A DNA stretch of 52,824 nucleotides. It comes from Bacteroidaceae bacterium (GTDB lineage: Bacteria > Bacteroidota > Bacteroidia > Bacteroidales > Bacteroidaceae). Positions within the stretch are counted from its first letter, which is position 1, and every line of letters starts with the position of its first letter. The notes under the pieces are model-generated. The model saw only the letters and a list, made by a program, of their open reading frames with translations. It did not search any database and had not been told where the DNA came from. The position numbers and the translations under genes are program-made. This document shows positions 32,815 through 41,742 of this stretch, in pieces. The DNA lies in contig JAGAQY010000018.1 of assembly GCA_017622495.1 (NCBI GenBank), positions 1 to 52,824 on the forward strand. The letters are read 5' to 3'.

Positions 32815-35673
32815 TTACTTGATCAAAACCTTTACAGCCTCAATAGAGCCGTCAGCACGTACAATGCGCTTGATAGCTACACCAGCCTCAGGCTGATTCA
32901 CCTGTACACCCATAAGGTTGTAATAGCTTACCGATACTACAGGAGCCGCTACATTGTCGACACCTTCACCAGGAGTTGCATTTGGATCGAACGGTATGAG
33001 ATTCCAACCGAAGTTGAAGGCTGCGCCATTGCCACGGCCTGCCTTGTCGGCACCGGGGAGCATCACGTTGGTCCATCCCTTGGCAAAGTCACCTGTACCA
33101 CCTACGAGACAGTAACGTGTACCGTTGAAGTAGATACGGAAGGTGCGCCACAACACGCTCGCGGGATCAAGGACGAAGTGCACACTACCTGTACGAGCCA
33201 AGATATTCTCTGCAATATGATAGAAGCCAAGGTTCTGGCTCATACCACATTCGGTCTCCTGCTCGATAGTCCAAGTGCTACCATCGTTTTTATAAGAACC
33301 AATCGCATAAGCGCCACAAGTGTCGGCATAAGCGAGGTGCCATACCTGAGCATTCTGCTGGGTCATAGTAGCATCGATGAGATCGCTAACCAACACATTT
33401 TGCTTGTCGGCATCGCTATTTGGAGCAGTGATGTACTTGCCTGTAGCAGCATCTTGGATGTAATAGAGCCCGTCGGGCAACATCTGCCAATCGGTAAAGT
33501 CTACCAAGGTATCATTAGGAAGAACATCAGAAGCCAAGCAGATAGCATAGCCTGCAGATGCGTAGAGAGCCTCAATGTAGGCATCAACAGACTTCACGGC
33601 ATGGTCAACCTCGGGCTGAGAGGCGAGCTGAACAGCGAGCATTGTTTCAGCAGCTACAACAACAGAGTCGAGGGCGGCGTAAGCAGCGCTATCAAGCTTT
33701 GCAAAGCCAACGCCTACCTCATCCTTGGTTTCTGCCAAGATGGCCTTACCCTTCTCAATGGCCTCAGGCAGTGCGCTCCAATCCTCGGCGGGAGTGTAGG
33801 CATTGAAGAACAGGAGTCCGCTCTCCTCGGCGTCAGCCTTGGTATATCGTGTATCTTGGTCTTTCTGTCCCAGCACATAGAGGGTGTCAATCTTCGACAG
33901 CGCATTTCCATTGCCATTGTGACGGGTATCACCTACCGCAAGAGCCACCTTGTCACCAGCTTTCATATTGATATAAAACATTTGCTGAGCAGGATCAGTA
34001 TCATAGTTATACGACACATAATCACCTATCTGATTGGCTGTAGTTGCACCGTTTTGCACAAAGTAGGCATAGCATCTTAGGTCTCCGCGATTCTTGCTGA
34101 CACGATTGGCATCCTGTGAGGACACAGACGACTTAATCATGTAAATGGCATCTTCTGGTGCTGTAAAGATAGCGGCGATAGGAGTAGCCGTCATTGGATG
34201 GAATACACCGTCGACGCGTACAAACAGCCATGCTTCGGTTTGATACCAAGCAAGATTACCCTCAGCATTGGCTGCTGAATTATCACAAGTAGCATTATCG
34301 TAACTCCACTCCTCAATGGCATTGTCTGCTACAATATACTTACCAAAACTCCAAAGACCACCGTTGCCGGTAAAAGCAAATTCATGTTCATTGGCTTCGC
34401 TCTCAATATCGGCTGAGTAGGGGAACATGCGGTCATTGAGAGGCATAGAGAAATCGAGGGTTATCATAGACGCCCAGAAGTTGGAAAGAAGAGCATAAGC
34501 ACTCTCAATATAGGGCAGCAAGTCGGTGGGAGCAATATTTCCAGCCTTATAATCCTCATAGTAGTTGTTCATCTCTTGTGAGAGCTCTTCTACTCTATCA
34601 TACCATGCTTGTGAGAAGCAACCATAAGTGGTGCCTACCTCACATGAACCAAGGATAAAGTCAAGTGAGTCGAGACAAGCATATAATTCAACACCTACAA
34701 CAACAGCTGCAGAGGCACTGCCCAAGCTGACAATCTGAGCATTAACGGTTGCTGTATCACTTTCGGCAGCTTCATACATCGAATTGGAAGCATTAATATT
34801 GCTCTGCAAGTTCTCCAACTCATTGATAACAAACTCAGCATCCTCAGACATTGAATACTTGTCAAATACTGATGTAGCATCAGCCACCCCGGCAATAAGG
34901 TTCTTATAAGCTGCGATTGAGGCATCAGCGGCAGCCATTGCAGCATCCAGCCCCTCTTTAGCTGCAATAGCGGCATCAGTAGAAGCGCCATTAGCAAGAA
35001 GATCCTTAGCTGCAGTTACTGCATTGGCCAAATCATTGTATACGCTCACCTGCATCTTGATGCTATCGGTATAATTCTCACTGGCCACCACGCTCGCTTG
35101 CAACGAAAGCATAGCAACAGCCTGATCCACATCAACATTTGCATCAGCATAATAGTAAAGTTGGGCATTATCCCATGCAAGCCAGTTGGCTGTAGTAGAC
35201 TCAGTCTTGAAACCTACTGTCAGGTTACCATCGGCCACAACAGCCAACACATAAAAACGCTCAGGAGCACCATTGCCTGTGACTACAGAGGTCTTTGACT
35301 CGTTGGCATAAAGATAAGCGCCTTCAACGGGTAAGGTATCATCACCCTGCTGACAAGCGATACACGCTGCAGAGAATAGATAGGCACCGTTAGGCAAGTC
35401 TGCCAAGGATTGCTCAATAGAGATATCGCCCAGATTGGCTGTAGACTCTGCTTTAGAGGATGTCCACTGCTCTATAAAGTTCTTGCCAAACATAGGCTTG
35501 TAGTCATCCCCTTTACTGCTTGATTTGAAACCATTGTTGGTCCAAGATGCAATCGCATCCATCCCTGGATCTACCAGGAGAGAAGTGACATCTTCTCCCA
35601 ACTGTGCATAACCGAACATCGGCATCACTGCACAACATGCCATTGCGGCAACCTTGCGTAAGATTTTTTCCAT
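32815..35673 (-). CDS. Very large secreted protein (952 residues), function unknown
   Basis: The start at ATG 35673 (MEKILRKVAAMACCAVMPMF) gives a signal peptide ending at GYAQ. The first ~200 residues read like a carbohydrate-binding-type module (ASWTNNGFKSSSKGDDYKPM; LPNGAYLFSAACIACQQGDD; ANWLAWDNAQLYYYADAN). Helical stretches rich in Ala follow, then a beta-rich C-terminal part with GLYYIQDAATGKYITAPNSD. The end (SVSYYNLMGVQVNQPEAGVA ... AVKVLIK) is another version of the surface-sorting tail. The closest general match I can suggest is to uncharacterised Prevotella surface proteins. Confidence 0.75.
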   Translation of the reverse strand: MEKILRKVAAMACCAVMPMFGYAQLGEDVTSLLVDPGMDAIASWTNNGFKSSSKGDDYKPMFGKNFIEQWTSSKAESTANLGDISIEQSLADLPNGAYLFSAACIACQQGDDTLPVEGAYLYANESKTSVVTGNGAPERFYVLAVVADGNLTVGFKTESTTANWLAWDNAQLYYYADANVDVDQAVAMLSLQASVVASENYTDSIKMQVSVYNDLANAVTAAKDLLANGASTDAAIAAKEGLDAAMAAADASIAAYKNLIAGVADATSVFDKYSMSEDAEFVINELENLQSNINASNSMYEAAESDTATVNAQIVSLGSASAAVVVGVELYACLDSLDFILGSCEVGTTYGCFSQAWYDRVEELSQEMNNYYEDYKAGNIAPTDLLPYIESAYALLSNFWASMITLDFSMPLNDRMFPYSADIESEANEHEFAFTGNGGLWSFGKYIVADNAIEEWSYDNATCDNSAANAEGNLAWYQTEAWLFVRVDGVFHPMTATPIAAIFTAPEDAIYMIKSSVSSQDANRVSKNRGDLRCYAYFVQNGATTANQIGDYVSYNYDTDPAQQMFYINMKAGDKVALAVGDTRHNGNGNALSKIDTLYVLGQKDQDTRYTKADAEESGLLFFNAYTPAEDWSALPEAIEKGKAILAETKDEVGVGFAKLDSAAYAALDSVVVAAETMLAVQLASQPEVDHAVKSVDAYIEALYASAGYAICLASDVLPNDTLVDFTDWQMLPDGLYYIQDAATGKYITAPNSDADKQNVLVSDLIDATMTQQNAQVWHLAYADTCGAYAIGSYKNDGSTWTIEQETECGMSQNLGFYHIAENILARTGSVHFVLDPASVLWRTFRIYFNGTRYCLVGGTGDFAKGWTNVMLPGADKAGRGNGAAFNFGWNLIPFDPNATPGEGVDNVAAPVVSVSYYNLMGVQVNQPEAGVAIKRIVRADGSIEAVKVLIK

Positions 35674-35715
35674 GATAATAAATATTATAGATTGTACAAA
35701 TAGGTTTATAGACCC

Positions 35716-35746
35716 CAAAAGTATAGAATAAAATTATGTATGGCAA
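35716..35746 (-). promoter_or_regulatory. Promoter of the 952-residue protein gene
   Basis: On the minus strand, TTG (35746-35744) and TACTTTTG (35723-35716) are 20 bp apart. On the other strand TACCTTTG at 35767-35774 is a likely -7 element for the divergent endonuclease IV gene. Confidence 0.6.
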
Positions 35747-35812
35747 AAAAATACAAAAAACTTTTGTACCTTTGGGCTATAATTATGAATTTAATTCCAG
35801 AAACGAATATTT

Positions 35813-36652
35813 ATGAAATATATAGGACCACACGTATCGGCATCGGGCGGCGTAGAACTTGCCCCTGTGAATGCCAAGGAACTGGGCGCAACAGCCTTTG
35901 CCCTCTTCACCCGCAACCAGCGCCAATGGGTATCGAAACCCCTATCGGAGCAGAGCATTACCCTCTTCAAGGAACGCTGCGCCGAGTATGGCTATGATGC
36001 ACGCTATATCTTGCCTCACGACAGCTACCTCATCAATCTGGGGCATCCACACGAGGAGGGACTGGAAAAGTCACGCGCAGCCTTCTACGACGAGATGCAC
36101 CGCTGCGAGCAGCTTGGACTCTCGATGCTCAACTTCCACCCTGGCAGCCACCTCAACGAAATAGACAAGGACGCCTGCCTGGCACGCATCGCCGAGAGCA
36201 TCAACATCACCCTCGACCGCACACAAGGAGTGACGGCAGTCATTGAGAACACAGCCGGACAGGGCAGCAACATGGGCTTCTCCTTCTACCACCTGGCACA
36301 AATCATTGAGCAGGTTGAAGACAAGAGTCGCGTGGGCGTATGCCTCGACACCTGCCACACCTACTCGGCAGGATACGATATCAAGGACAATTATGAGGCC
36401 GTATGGCAGGAGTTTGGCGAGGTAGTAGGTTTCTCTTATTTAAAAGGTATACATCTCAACGACACGAAGAAGGCATTGGGCTCACGTGTAGACCGCCACG
36501 AGAGCATCGGTCTGGGGCTGTTGGGTATCGACTTCTTCAAACGCTTCATGCAGGACCCGCGTTTCGACAACATTCCGCTCATCCTCGAGACTCCCGACGA
36601 AACACGCTGGGCCGAAGAGATACAGCTGCTAAAGAGTTTCGAAATGGCCTAA
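35813..36652 (+). CDS. nfo: Deoxyribonuclease IV (endonuclease IV)
   Basis: The 279-residue protein has the full-length family pattern: [15 protein letters not shown] at the start, the metal ligands in [40 protein letters not shown] and [20 protein letters not shown], and LILETPDE at the end. It cuts the backbone at abasic sites in base-excision repair and uses a trinuclear zinc site. It is a single gene with its own -7 box and lies directly upstream of the histidine operon leader. Confidence 0.95.
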   Translation: MKYIGPHVSASGGVELAPVNAKELGATAFALFTRNQRQWVSKPLSEQSITLFKERCAEYGYDARYILPHDSYLINLGHPHEEGLEKSRAAFYDEMHRCEQLGLSMLNFHPGSHLNEIDKDACLARIAESINITLDRTQGVTAVIENTAGQGSNMGFSFYHLAQIIEQVEDKSRVGVCLDTCHTYSAGYDIKDNYEAVWQEFGEVVGFSYLKGIHLNDTKKALGSRVDRHESIGLGLLGIDFFKRFMQDPRFDNIPLILETPDETRWAEEIQLLKSFEMA

Positions 36653-36740
36653 CACAAGAAGCAAAAAGAACCAAATTGACGGATTTTTGTTGGTTTTAAT
36701 GATAATTTTTCACGATAACGCAAATTTTCTTGCCAATTTG

Positions 36741-36771
36741 TTGCACCAGTCAAAACAAACCCATACCTTTG
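36741..36771 (+). promoter_or_regulatory. Promoter of the hisG block
   Basis: TTG at 36741-36743 and TACCTTTG at 36764-36771 are 20 bp apart, 28 bp before the leader peptide ATG. Confidence 0.7.
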
Positions 36772-36799
36772 CACCAGGTAACTAAGGTAAAAAGAAAAA

Positions 36800-36850
36800 A
36801 TGAAGCAAGCTCACCTACATCGCCATTATCATCACCCTATCAGCCGATAA
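36800..36850 (+). CDS. hisL: His-rich leader peptide of the histidine operon
   Basis: The 16-codon frame reads MKQAHLHRHYHHPISR and stops with TAA. Five of its residues are histidine, two of them adjacent. It lies between the operon promoter and hisG and overlaps the first arm of a set of alternative hairpins. Ribosome stalling at the His codons when charged tRNA-His is short would let the downstream terminator be avoided. The peptide itself probably has no other role. Confidence 0.85.
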   Translation: MKQAHLHRHYHHPISR

Positions 36851-36922
36851 GGTAAGCGATGTATGTAGTTTGTTTTCATCATACAGGAAGGACTTACCTA
36901 TCAGGCAGGTCCTTCTTGTTTT
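36815..36922 (+). promoter_or_regulatory. Transcription attenuator of the histidine operon
   Basis: Four segments compete. TACATCGC (36816-36823, inside the leader peptide) pairs with GCGATGTA (36856-36863). GGTAAG (36851-36856) pairs instead with CTTACC (36893-36898), helped by GTATG/CATAC, and this forms the antiterminator. GAAGGAC (36887-36893) pairs with GTCCTTC (36909-36915), followed by TTGTTTT, and this is the terminator. The antiterminator and terminator share bases 36893-36898, so they exclude each other. Confidence 0.8.
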
Positions 36923-36962
36923 ATACACCTAACTCATAAAAAGATTAAATAGAAAGAACCAT

Positions 36963-37814
36963 ATGATACGAATAGCTATCCAATCGAAAGGACGACTCAA
37001 CGAGCAGAGCGTAGACCTGCTGCAAGATGCAGGCATGAATGTGAATGACCAGAAACGTAAGTTTCTCGATCGTGTAGGCAACTTCCCTCTCGAGATTCTC
37101 TACTTGCGCGACGATGATATCCCCGAAGTCGTGGCCGACGGCTCCGCCGACATAGGCATCGTAGGCTTCAATGAGGTGGCCGAGACAGATGCTGCAGTAG
37201 AGGTAGTGCGTCGATTGGGATTCGGTGGCTGCCGCATCTCGCTGGCCATTCCCAAAGCCGATGAGTACACCTCGCCTGCCTATTTCCAGGGCAAGCGCAT
37301 CGCTACCTCCTACCCCAACATCCTGCGCCGCTTCTTCGCCGAGCAGGGCATCGAGGCCAGCATCCGCGTCATCAAGGGTTCGGTAGAGATAGCCCCCGCA
37401 GCAGGCATTGCCGATGCCATCTTCGATATCGTATCGTCGGGTGGCACCCTCGTGTCGAATGGTCTCAAGGAGGTGGAGCAGGTCATTCAGTCCGAGGCTG
37501 TGCTCATCGCCAACCCCAACCTCTCGCCCGAGAAGCGCGCCATCCTCGACTCATTGCTCTTCCGCATCGATGCTGTCACCAATAGCCGTGGAAAGAAATA
37601 TATCCTGATGAACCTCCCCGCCGACAAGGTCGACGAGGCCATCGCCATACTCCCCGCCATGCGCAGTCCGTCGGTAATGCCTCTGGCCGACAAGTCCTGG
37701 TGTTCACTGCACTCCGTAGTGAAAGCCGACGAGCTGTGGGACAAGATAGAGCGCCTCAAGCAGATTGGTGCCGAGGGCATCCTCGTCTTGGATTTGGACA
37801 AAGTAATTGAATAA
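36963..37814 (+). CDS. hisG: ATP phosphoribosyltransferase, long form
   Basis: The 283-residue length and C-terminal ~75 residues (KKYILMNLPADKVDEAIAIL ... HSVVKADELWDKIERL) mark the long, self-regulated HisG with an ACT-like domain that binds histidine. The catalytic part has GRLNEQSVDLL, ADIGIVGFNEV and the PRPP-binding GIADAIFDIVSSGGTL. It makes the first, committed step of histidine synthesis. It is first in the operon, 110 bp after the attenuator stem. A palindromic repeat separates it from hisDC. Confidence 0.95.
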   Translation: MIRIAIQSKGRLNEQSVDLLQDAGMNVNDQKRKFLDRVGNFPLEILYLRDDDIPEVVADGSADIGIVGFNEVAETDAAVEVVRRLGFGGCRISLAIPKADEYTSPAYFQGKRIATSYPNILRRFFAEQGIEASIRVIKGSVEIAPAAGIADAIFDIVSSGGTLVSNGLKEVEQVIQSEAVLIANPNLSPEKRAILDSLLFRIDAVTNSRGKKYILMNLPADKVDEAIAILPAMRSPSVMPLADKSWCSLHSVVKADELWDKIERLKQIGAEGILVLDLDKVIE

Positions 37815-37819
37815 AGAGA

Positions 37820-38038
37820 GGCCTCTCCCCCCGCCCTCTCCCAAGGAGAGGGGGCTTGCAGGCATCACAAAAAGTATACCTAACAACATTAGTAATATAT
37901 ATTATAAAAGAAAAGCCCTTCTCCACGATGACCGAGTCACCCCTCCTTGGGACGACGCGAAATAGAGCGTCGTTTGCGACGACTGTCGATTTATCGGCAA
38001 CAAGGAGTCTCGCTTGCGAGTTTAAAGGGGGAGGCCTC
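37820..38038. repeat. Palindromic repeat between hisG and hisDC
   Basis: The ends GGCCTCTCCCCC and GGGGGAGGCC are inverted, and CCCTCTCCCAAGGAGAGGG lies inside. It resembles the 85-bp element in style (GGCC ends, C-rich hairpin) but is longer and differs in sequence. It fills the 237-bp gap. Confidence 0.65.
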
Positions 38039-38051
38039 CATTTAATTTTAT

Positions 38052-40433
38052 ATGCTACAAACACACATTTCCCCCGATAAAAATACCTGGCCAGAGCTGA
38101 TGCTCCGTGCCACCGATGACGATACTGTCATCGAACAGCGTGTACGCGCCATCCTTGAGCGCATCCGCCAGAGAGGTGACGAGGCCCTGCGTGCCATCAC
38201 CACAGAGATTGACGGACGTTGCCCCGAGTCGTTGCAAGTATCTGAGGCCGAGTTTGCCGAAGCCGAGTCTTTGGTGAGTGAAGAACTCCAATCGGCCATC
38301 CGCCAGGCAGCAAGCAATATCAGCGCTTTCCACAAGGCGCAGCAGACTCCTGCCGTAGATGTCTACACCATGCCCGGTGTGCACTGCCGTCGCCGCGTGC
38401 TCCCCATACGCCGCGTAGGTCTCTACATACCGGGTGGCAGTGCCCCACTCTTCTCCACCATTCTGATGCTGGCACTTCCCGCCCAGATTGCAGGCTGCGA
38501 GGAGATTGTGCTTTGCACCCCATGCGACCGCACCACTGGCAAGGTAAATCCCGTAGTGCTCTACACTGCCCAACTGTGTGGCGTACACACCATATATAAA
38601 TTGGGTGGCGCACAAGCCATTGCCGCCATGGCCTATGGCACCGAGAGCATAGAGCGCGTGTTCAAGATTTTCGGCCCCGGCAACCGCTACGTGACCAAGG
38701 CCAAGCAGATGGTCAGTGCACAGGGCACCGCCATCGACATGCCCGCAGGCCCTTCCGAAGTGATGATCATGGCCGACGACAGCGCCCGTCCCGACTTCGT
38801 GGCGGCCGACTTCCTCTCCCAAGCCGAGCATGGCCCCGACAGCCAATCGCTGCTCGTATGCCGCAGTCAAGAATTTGCCGAGCAGGTCAATGCCGAGATA
38901 GCGCGTCAGCTCGCTCTGCTACCCCGTGCCGATATTGCCACACGCTCGCTTGCCAACAGCCGCATCGTGGTATTTGACGACATCGACACCATGATTGCCT
39001 TTGCCAACGCCTACGCTTCTGAGCACCTCATCATCGCCATGGACGATGCGTGGGCTGTGGCCGACCGCATCACTGCAGCAGGCAGCATCTTCGTGGGACA
39101 CTACTCTCCCGAAAGTGCCGGCGACTACGCCTCAGGCACCAACCACACCCTGCCCACCATGGGACTCGCCAACGCCTACAGCGGCATCGGCCTCGACAGC
39201 TTCATGCACGCCATCACCTATCAGGAACTCAGCCAGGAAGGCCTCAACAGCCTCAGCAACACCATCATCCGCATGGCCGAAGCCGAGGGACTGGACGCAC
39301 ATGCCAATGCAGTGAAGGTAAGGGTGGAAGGCCCCCTCCTAACCTCCCCCAAGGGGGAGGGACTGCAAACATCGCAGTCTGTCTCATCCCCCCTTGGGGG
39401 GAATGAGGGGGGCCAAGCTCTTGTTCGCCCCAACATCGCCGCCCTAAAACCCTACTCCACCGCCCGCGACGAGTACAAGGGCAGCATCGGCATCTACCTC
39501 GACGCTAATGAGAACCCCTTCGACAATGGCTACAACCGCTACCCCTCTACCGCGCTCAAGGAGCAGGTGCGCAGCGCCATAGCACAGAAGAAGGGCGTCA
39601 ATCCCACACGCCTCTTCCTCGGCAACGGTAGCGACGAGGCCATCGACCTCCTGTTCCGCATCTTCTGTCGTCCCGGCATCGACAACATCGTCAGCATAGC
39701 GCCCACCTACGGCATGTACAGCGTGTGTGCTGCCATCAACGACATCGAGTGCCGCGAGGTGATGCTCGGCGAGGACTTCAGTCTGCCCGTAGAGGCACTC
39801 CTGAGCGCTACTGACATGCAGAGCAAGCTGCTCTTCGTGTGCTCACCCAACAACCCCACAGCCAATGCCTTCCCCCGCGAACAACTCGTCTCGCTCCTGA
39901 GCCGCTTCCCCGGCATCGTGGTGGTCGACGAGGCCTACATCGACTTCTCCTCTGTGCCCAGCATGGTAGAGCTGATAGACCAATACCCCAACCTCATCGT
40001 CCTGCAGACCCTCTCGAAAGCCTACGGCCTTGCCGGTCTGCGCATGGGCCTTGCCTTTGCCGAAGAGCGCATCATCCGCCTGTTCGAGCAGGTGAAGTAC
40101 CCCTACAACATCGGTACCGACACATTGGCACTCGCCCTGCGCCTTCTCGCGACGGACATCACCCCACAGGTGCAGACCCTCATCGCCGAACGCGAGCGCG
40201 TAGCCGCAGCCCTCACCGAGCTACCCTATATAGAGAAGGTATACCCCAGCGATGCCAACTTCCTCCTCGTGAAGACCGCCCGTCCGCGCGAGCTCTACGA
40301 CTACCTCATCGCCCGCGAACTCATCGTGCGCGACCGCTCACGCACCCCAGGCTGCGAGGGCACCCTGCGCATCACCATCGGCACACCCGAGGAGAACGAC
40401 AGACTGATACGGGAGTTGAGGGCTTGGAGTTAA
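38052..40433 (+). CDS. hisDC: HisD-HisC fusion: histidinol dehydrogenase + histidinol-phosphate aminotransferase
   Basis: One open frame of 793 residues. Residues 1-426 are a full HisD, with FGPGNRYVTKAKQMVS, the zinc/catalytic region AEHGPDSQSLLV and GTNHTLPTMGLANAYSGIGL. Residues ~456-793 are a full HisC, with YLDANENPFDNGYNRYP, SPNNPTANAF, DEAYIDFS and the PLP lysine in SKAYGLAGLRMG. Residues 427-455 (GPLLTSPKGEGL ... SPLGGNEGGQ) are encoded exactly by an 85-bp palindromic element at 39330-39414. In related genomes I know hisD and hisC as separate adjacent genes, so insertion of the element probably removed the hisD stop. Both halves look intact. Confidence 0.93.
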   Translation: MLQTHISPDKNTWPELMLRATDDDTVIEQRVRAILERIRQRGDEALRAITTEIDGRCPESLQVSEAEFAEAESLVSEELQSAIRQAASNISAFHKAQQTPAVDVYTMPGVHCRRRVLPIRRVGLYIPGGSAPLFSTILMLALPAQIAGCEEIVLCTPCDRTTGKVNPVVLYTAQLCGVHTIYKLGGAQAIAAMAYGTESIERVFKIFGPGNRYVTKAKQMVSAQGTAIDMPAGPSEVMIMADDSARPDFVAADFLSQAEHGPDSQSLLVCRSQEFAEQVNAEIARQLALLPRADIATRSLANSRIVVFDDIDTMIAFANAYASEHLIIAMDDAWAVADRITAAGSIFVGHYSPESAGDYASGTNHTLPTMGLANAYSGIGLDSFMHAITYQELSQEGLNSLSNTIIRMAEAEGLDAHANAVKVRVEGPLLTSPKGEGLQTSQSVSSPLGGNEGGQALVRPNIAALKPYSTARDEYKGSIGIYLDANENPFDNGYNRYPSTALKEQVRSAIAQKKGVNPTRLFLGNGSDEAIDLLFRIFCRPGIDNIVSIAPTYGMYSVCAAINDIECREVMLGEDFSLPVEALLSATDMQSKLLFVCSPNNPTANAFPREQLVSLLSRFPGIVVVDEAYIDFSSVPSMVELIDQYPNLIVLQTLSKAYGLAGLRMGLAFAEERIIRLFEQVKYPYNIGTDTLALALRLLATDITPQVQTLIAERERVAAALTELPYIEKVYPSDANFLLVKTARPRELYDYLIARELIVRDRSRTPGCEGTLRITIGTPEENDRLIRELRAWS
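39330..39414. repeat. 85-bp palindromic element, copy 2 (HisD-HisC junction)
   Basis: It has the same length and ends as the copy at 355-439, and the same CCTCCCCC/GGGGGAGG and CCCCCC/GGGGGG hairpins. The central part differs but again makes a hairpin (GACTGC/GCAGTC). The frame passes through without a stop. Flanking AA on both sides might be a 2-bp duplication. Confidence 0.88.
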
Positions 40434-40740
40434 CAACTTCGTTGTTGAGCTTCGGCTGCGCTCGCTGTGAGAGTTCAAACAAGTTTGACTCTCGCTCACT
40501 GGCACGAACCTTGAGGGCTGAGAGTAAAAACTGCGAGAGGCTGCACATGCACCTCTCGCTTTTGTTTTTTCGCAATAATAAATCAACCTAATACATGCAA
40601 TAGATTTATTACAAACATGCGACAAAACCAGTACATACATGTACCGCGAAAACGCAAGGCTCTGATCAAAATGTCAGAGCCTTGCATTTCAAAAAATCTC
40701 TTTGTCCATTTTCCGAAATCTCTTTGTCCGATTCAAAAAT
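40434..40740. repeat. Palindrome-rich region after hisDC
   Basis: GAGAGTTCAAACAAGTTTGACTCTC, GTACATACATGTAC and a 12-bp perfect stem GCAAGGCTCTGA/TCAGAGCCTTGC (40654-40685) follow one another. Two copies of AAATCTCTTTGTCC lie exactly 22 bp apart (40694, 40716). No gene is seen from 40434 to 41036. Confidence 0.6.
40533..40571 (+). terminator. Terminator of the hisG-hisDC block
   Basis: GCGAGAGG (40533-40540) pairs with CCTCTCGC (40552-40559), followed by TTTTGTTTTTT. It lies 100 bp after the hisDC stop and ends the first histidine block. Confidence 0.8.
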
Positions 40741-40900
40741 CGCCTTTTTCGGCCTCTCGAAGTTTGACGTTTTGCTACAGACATTGTCGATTGGGCGACA
40801 ATATGATAGACATATCATACTGTCTCATATAGTCCTCATTCTGTCGATAGAATGGTTAGAAATTCTCTCCGCACTCCCAGTACCAAATAATTTCAGCGAA

Positions 40901-41000
40901 GTGAGACTCGAGTCTCACCATAGAGAGATTGCAGTCTCTACATACAGAAATTCCAGTCTCACCACATAGAGATTGGAGTATCGCAGTATAGAGATTGAGG
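40901..41000 (+). repeat. 22-bp array of 18-bp palindromes (four and a half units)
   Basis: The first unit contains the perfect 18-bp palindrome GTGAGACTCGAGTCTCAC plus spacer cata. Three more 22-bp units follow (starts 40923, 40945, 40967) with decayed palindromes such as GAGAGATTGCAGTCTCTA, then a half unit. The design (18-bp palindrome + 4-bp spacer) is that of 18617-18726, though the sequence differs. Confidence 0.8.
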
Positions 41001-41036
41001 GGACGGAGGTTTATTATTTATTGTCAAAACAACTTT

Positions 41037-41663
41037 CTAATAAAAACGCACCTCGTAAATCTCTTTTTGAATGTAATCCAGGAAGCGTGCAGCATGTGCT
41101 CCGTCCATTTGCGTATGGTGGAATTGGAAAGAAACGGTCAAGGTGGTTTTGAACCACGCACGTTTGTACTTGCCCCAAATCATGAACGGATTGTTGAAAA
41201 TGCCACTATACATACCTACTGCACCATCAATTTCATATTGTGCCAATGCAGAAGTGCCTATCACCATACTCTGATGTGAAAGGTCGTGGTCGGTACAACT
41301 CTGTGCTACTTGTTGAGTTAAGCGTAGATAATCATTACTGAATTGCTGTAAATCGTCGTTGAATGGAAGATCGCACGAACTTACTTCGCCAGCGCTGTTA
41401 GCAACGATGGTATTTACTGCGATAGTATCGAACCGCATCAACTTACCACTCACGGGAAGCATATAAAATTCTTTGATTTTGCTCGCTGCCATTCCAATGC
41501 AATAGCACATCAGCATATTAAATTTCAATCTTTTCTTTCTGCTGATTTTTACAAGATTGGAGACATCAAGTGTCTTGAAAAATGTAACCATCGGCATTGG
41601 GGCGTTCATCCACATCTCAAAAGCGTAAGCACGAGTGGTTGTTTGAGGATTGACTTCTTTCAT
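41037..41663 (-). CDS. CatA-like O-acetyltransferase
   Basis: The 208-residue protein has the size of a type-A chloramphenicol acetyltransferase subunit. It has the active-site block SFQFHHTQMDGAHAARFLDY near the C-terminus (catalytic HHxxxDG), and FNMLMCYCIGMAASKIKEFY and MPMVTFFKTLDVSNL in the N-terminal half. Many such proteins in Bacteroidota do not confer resistance and act on unknown acceptors. An AraC-type regulator gene lies 79 bp upstream on the same strand and may control it. Confidence 0.85.
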   Translation of the reverse strand: MKEVNPQTTTRAYAFEMWMNAPMPMVTFFKTLDVSNLVKISRKKRLKFNMLMCYCIGMAASKIKEFYMLPVSGKLMRFDTIAVNTIVANSAGEVSSCDLPFNDDLQQFSNDYLRLTQQVAQSCTDHDLSHQSMVIGTSALAQYEIDGAVGMYSGIFNNPFMIWGKYKRAWFKTTLTVSFQFHHTQMDGAHAARFLDYIQKEIYEVRFY

Positions 41664-41742
41664 ACTTTTCTGTCATTAAGTTTGTAAATGAAGTTGCAAA
41701 AGTAGATGAAGTATCCGACATAGGATAGAACAAATGAGACTT

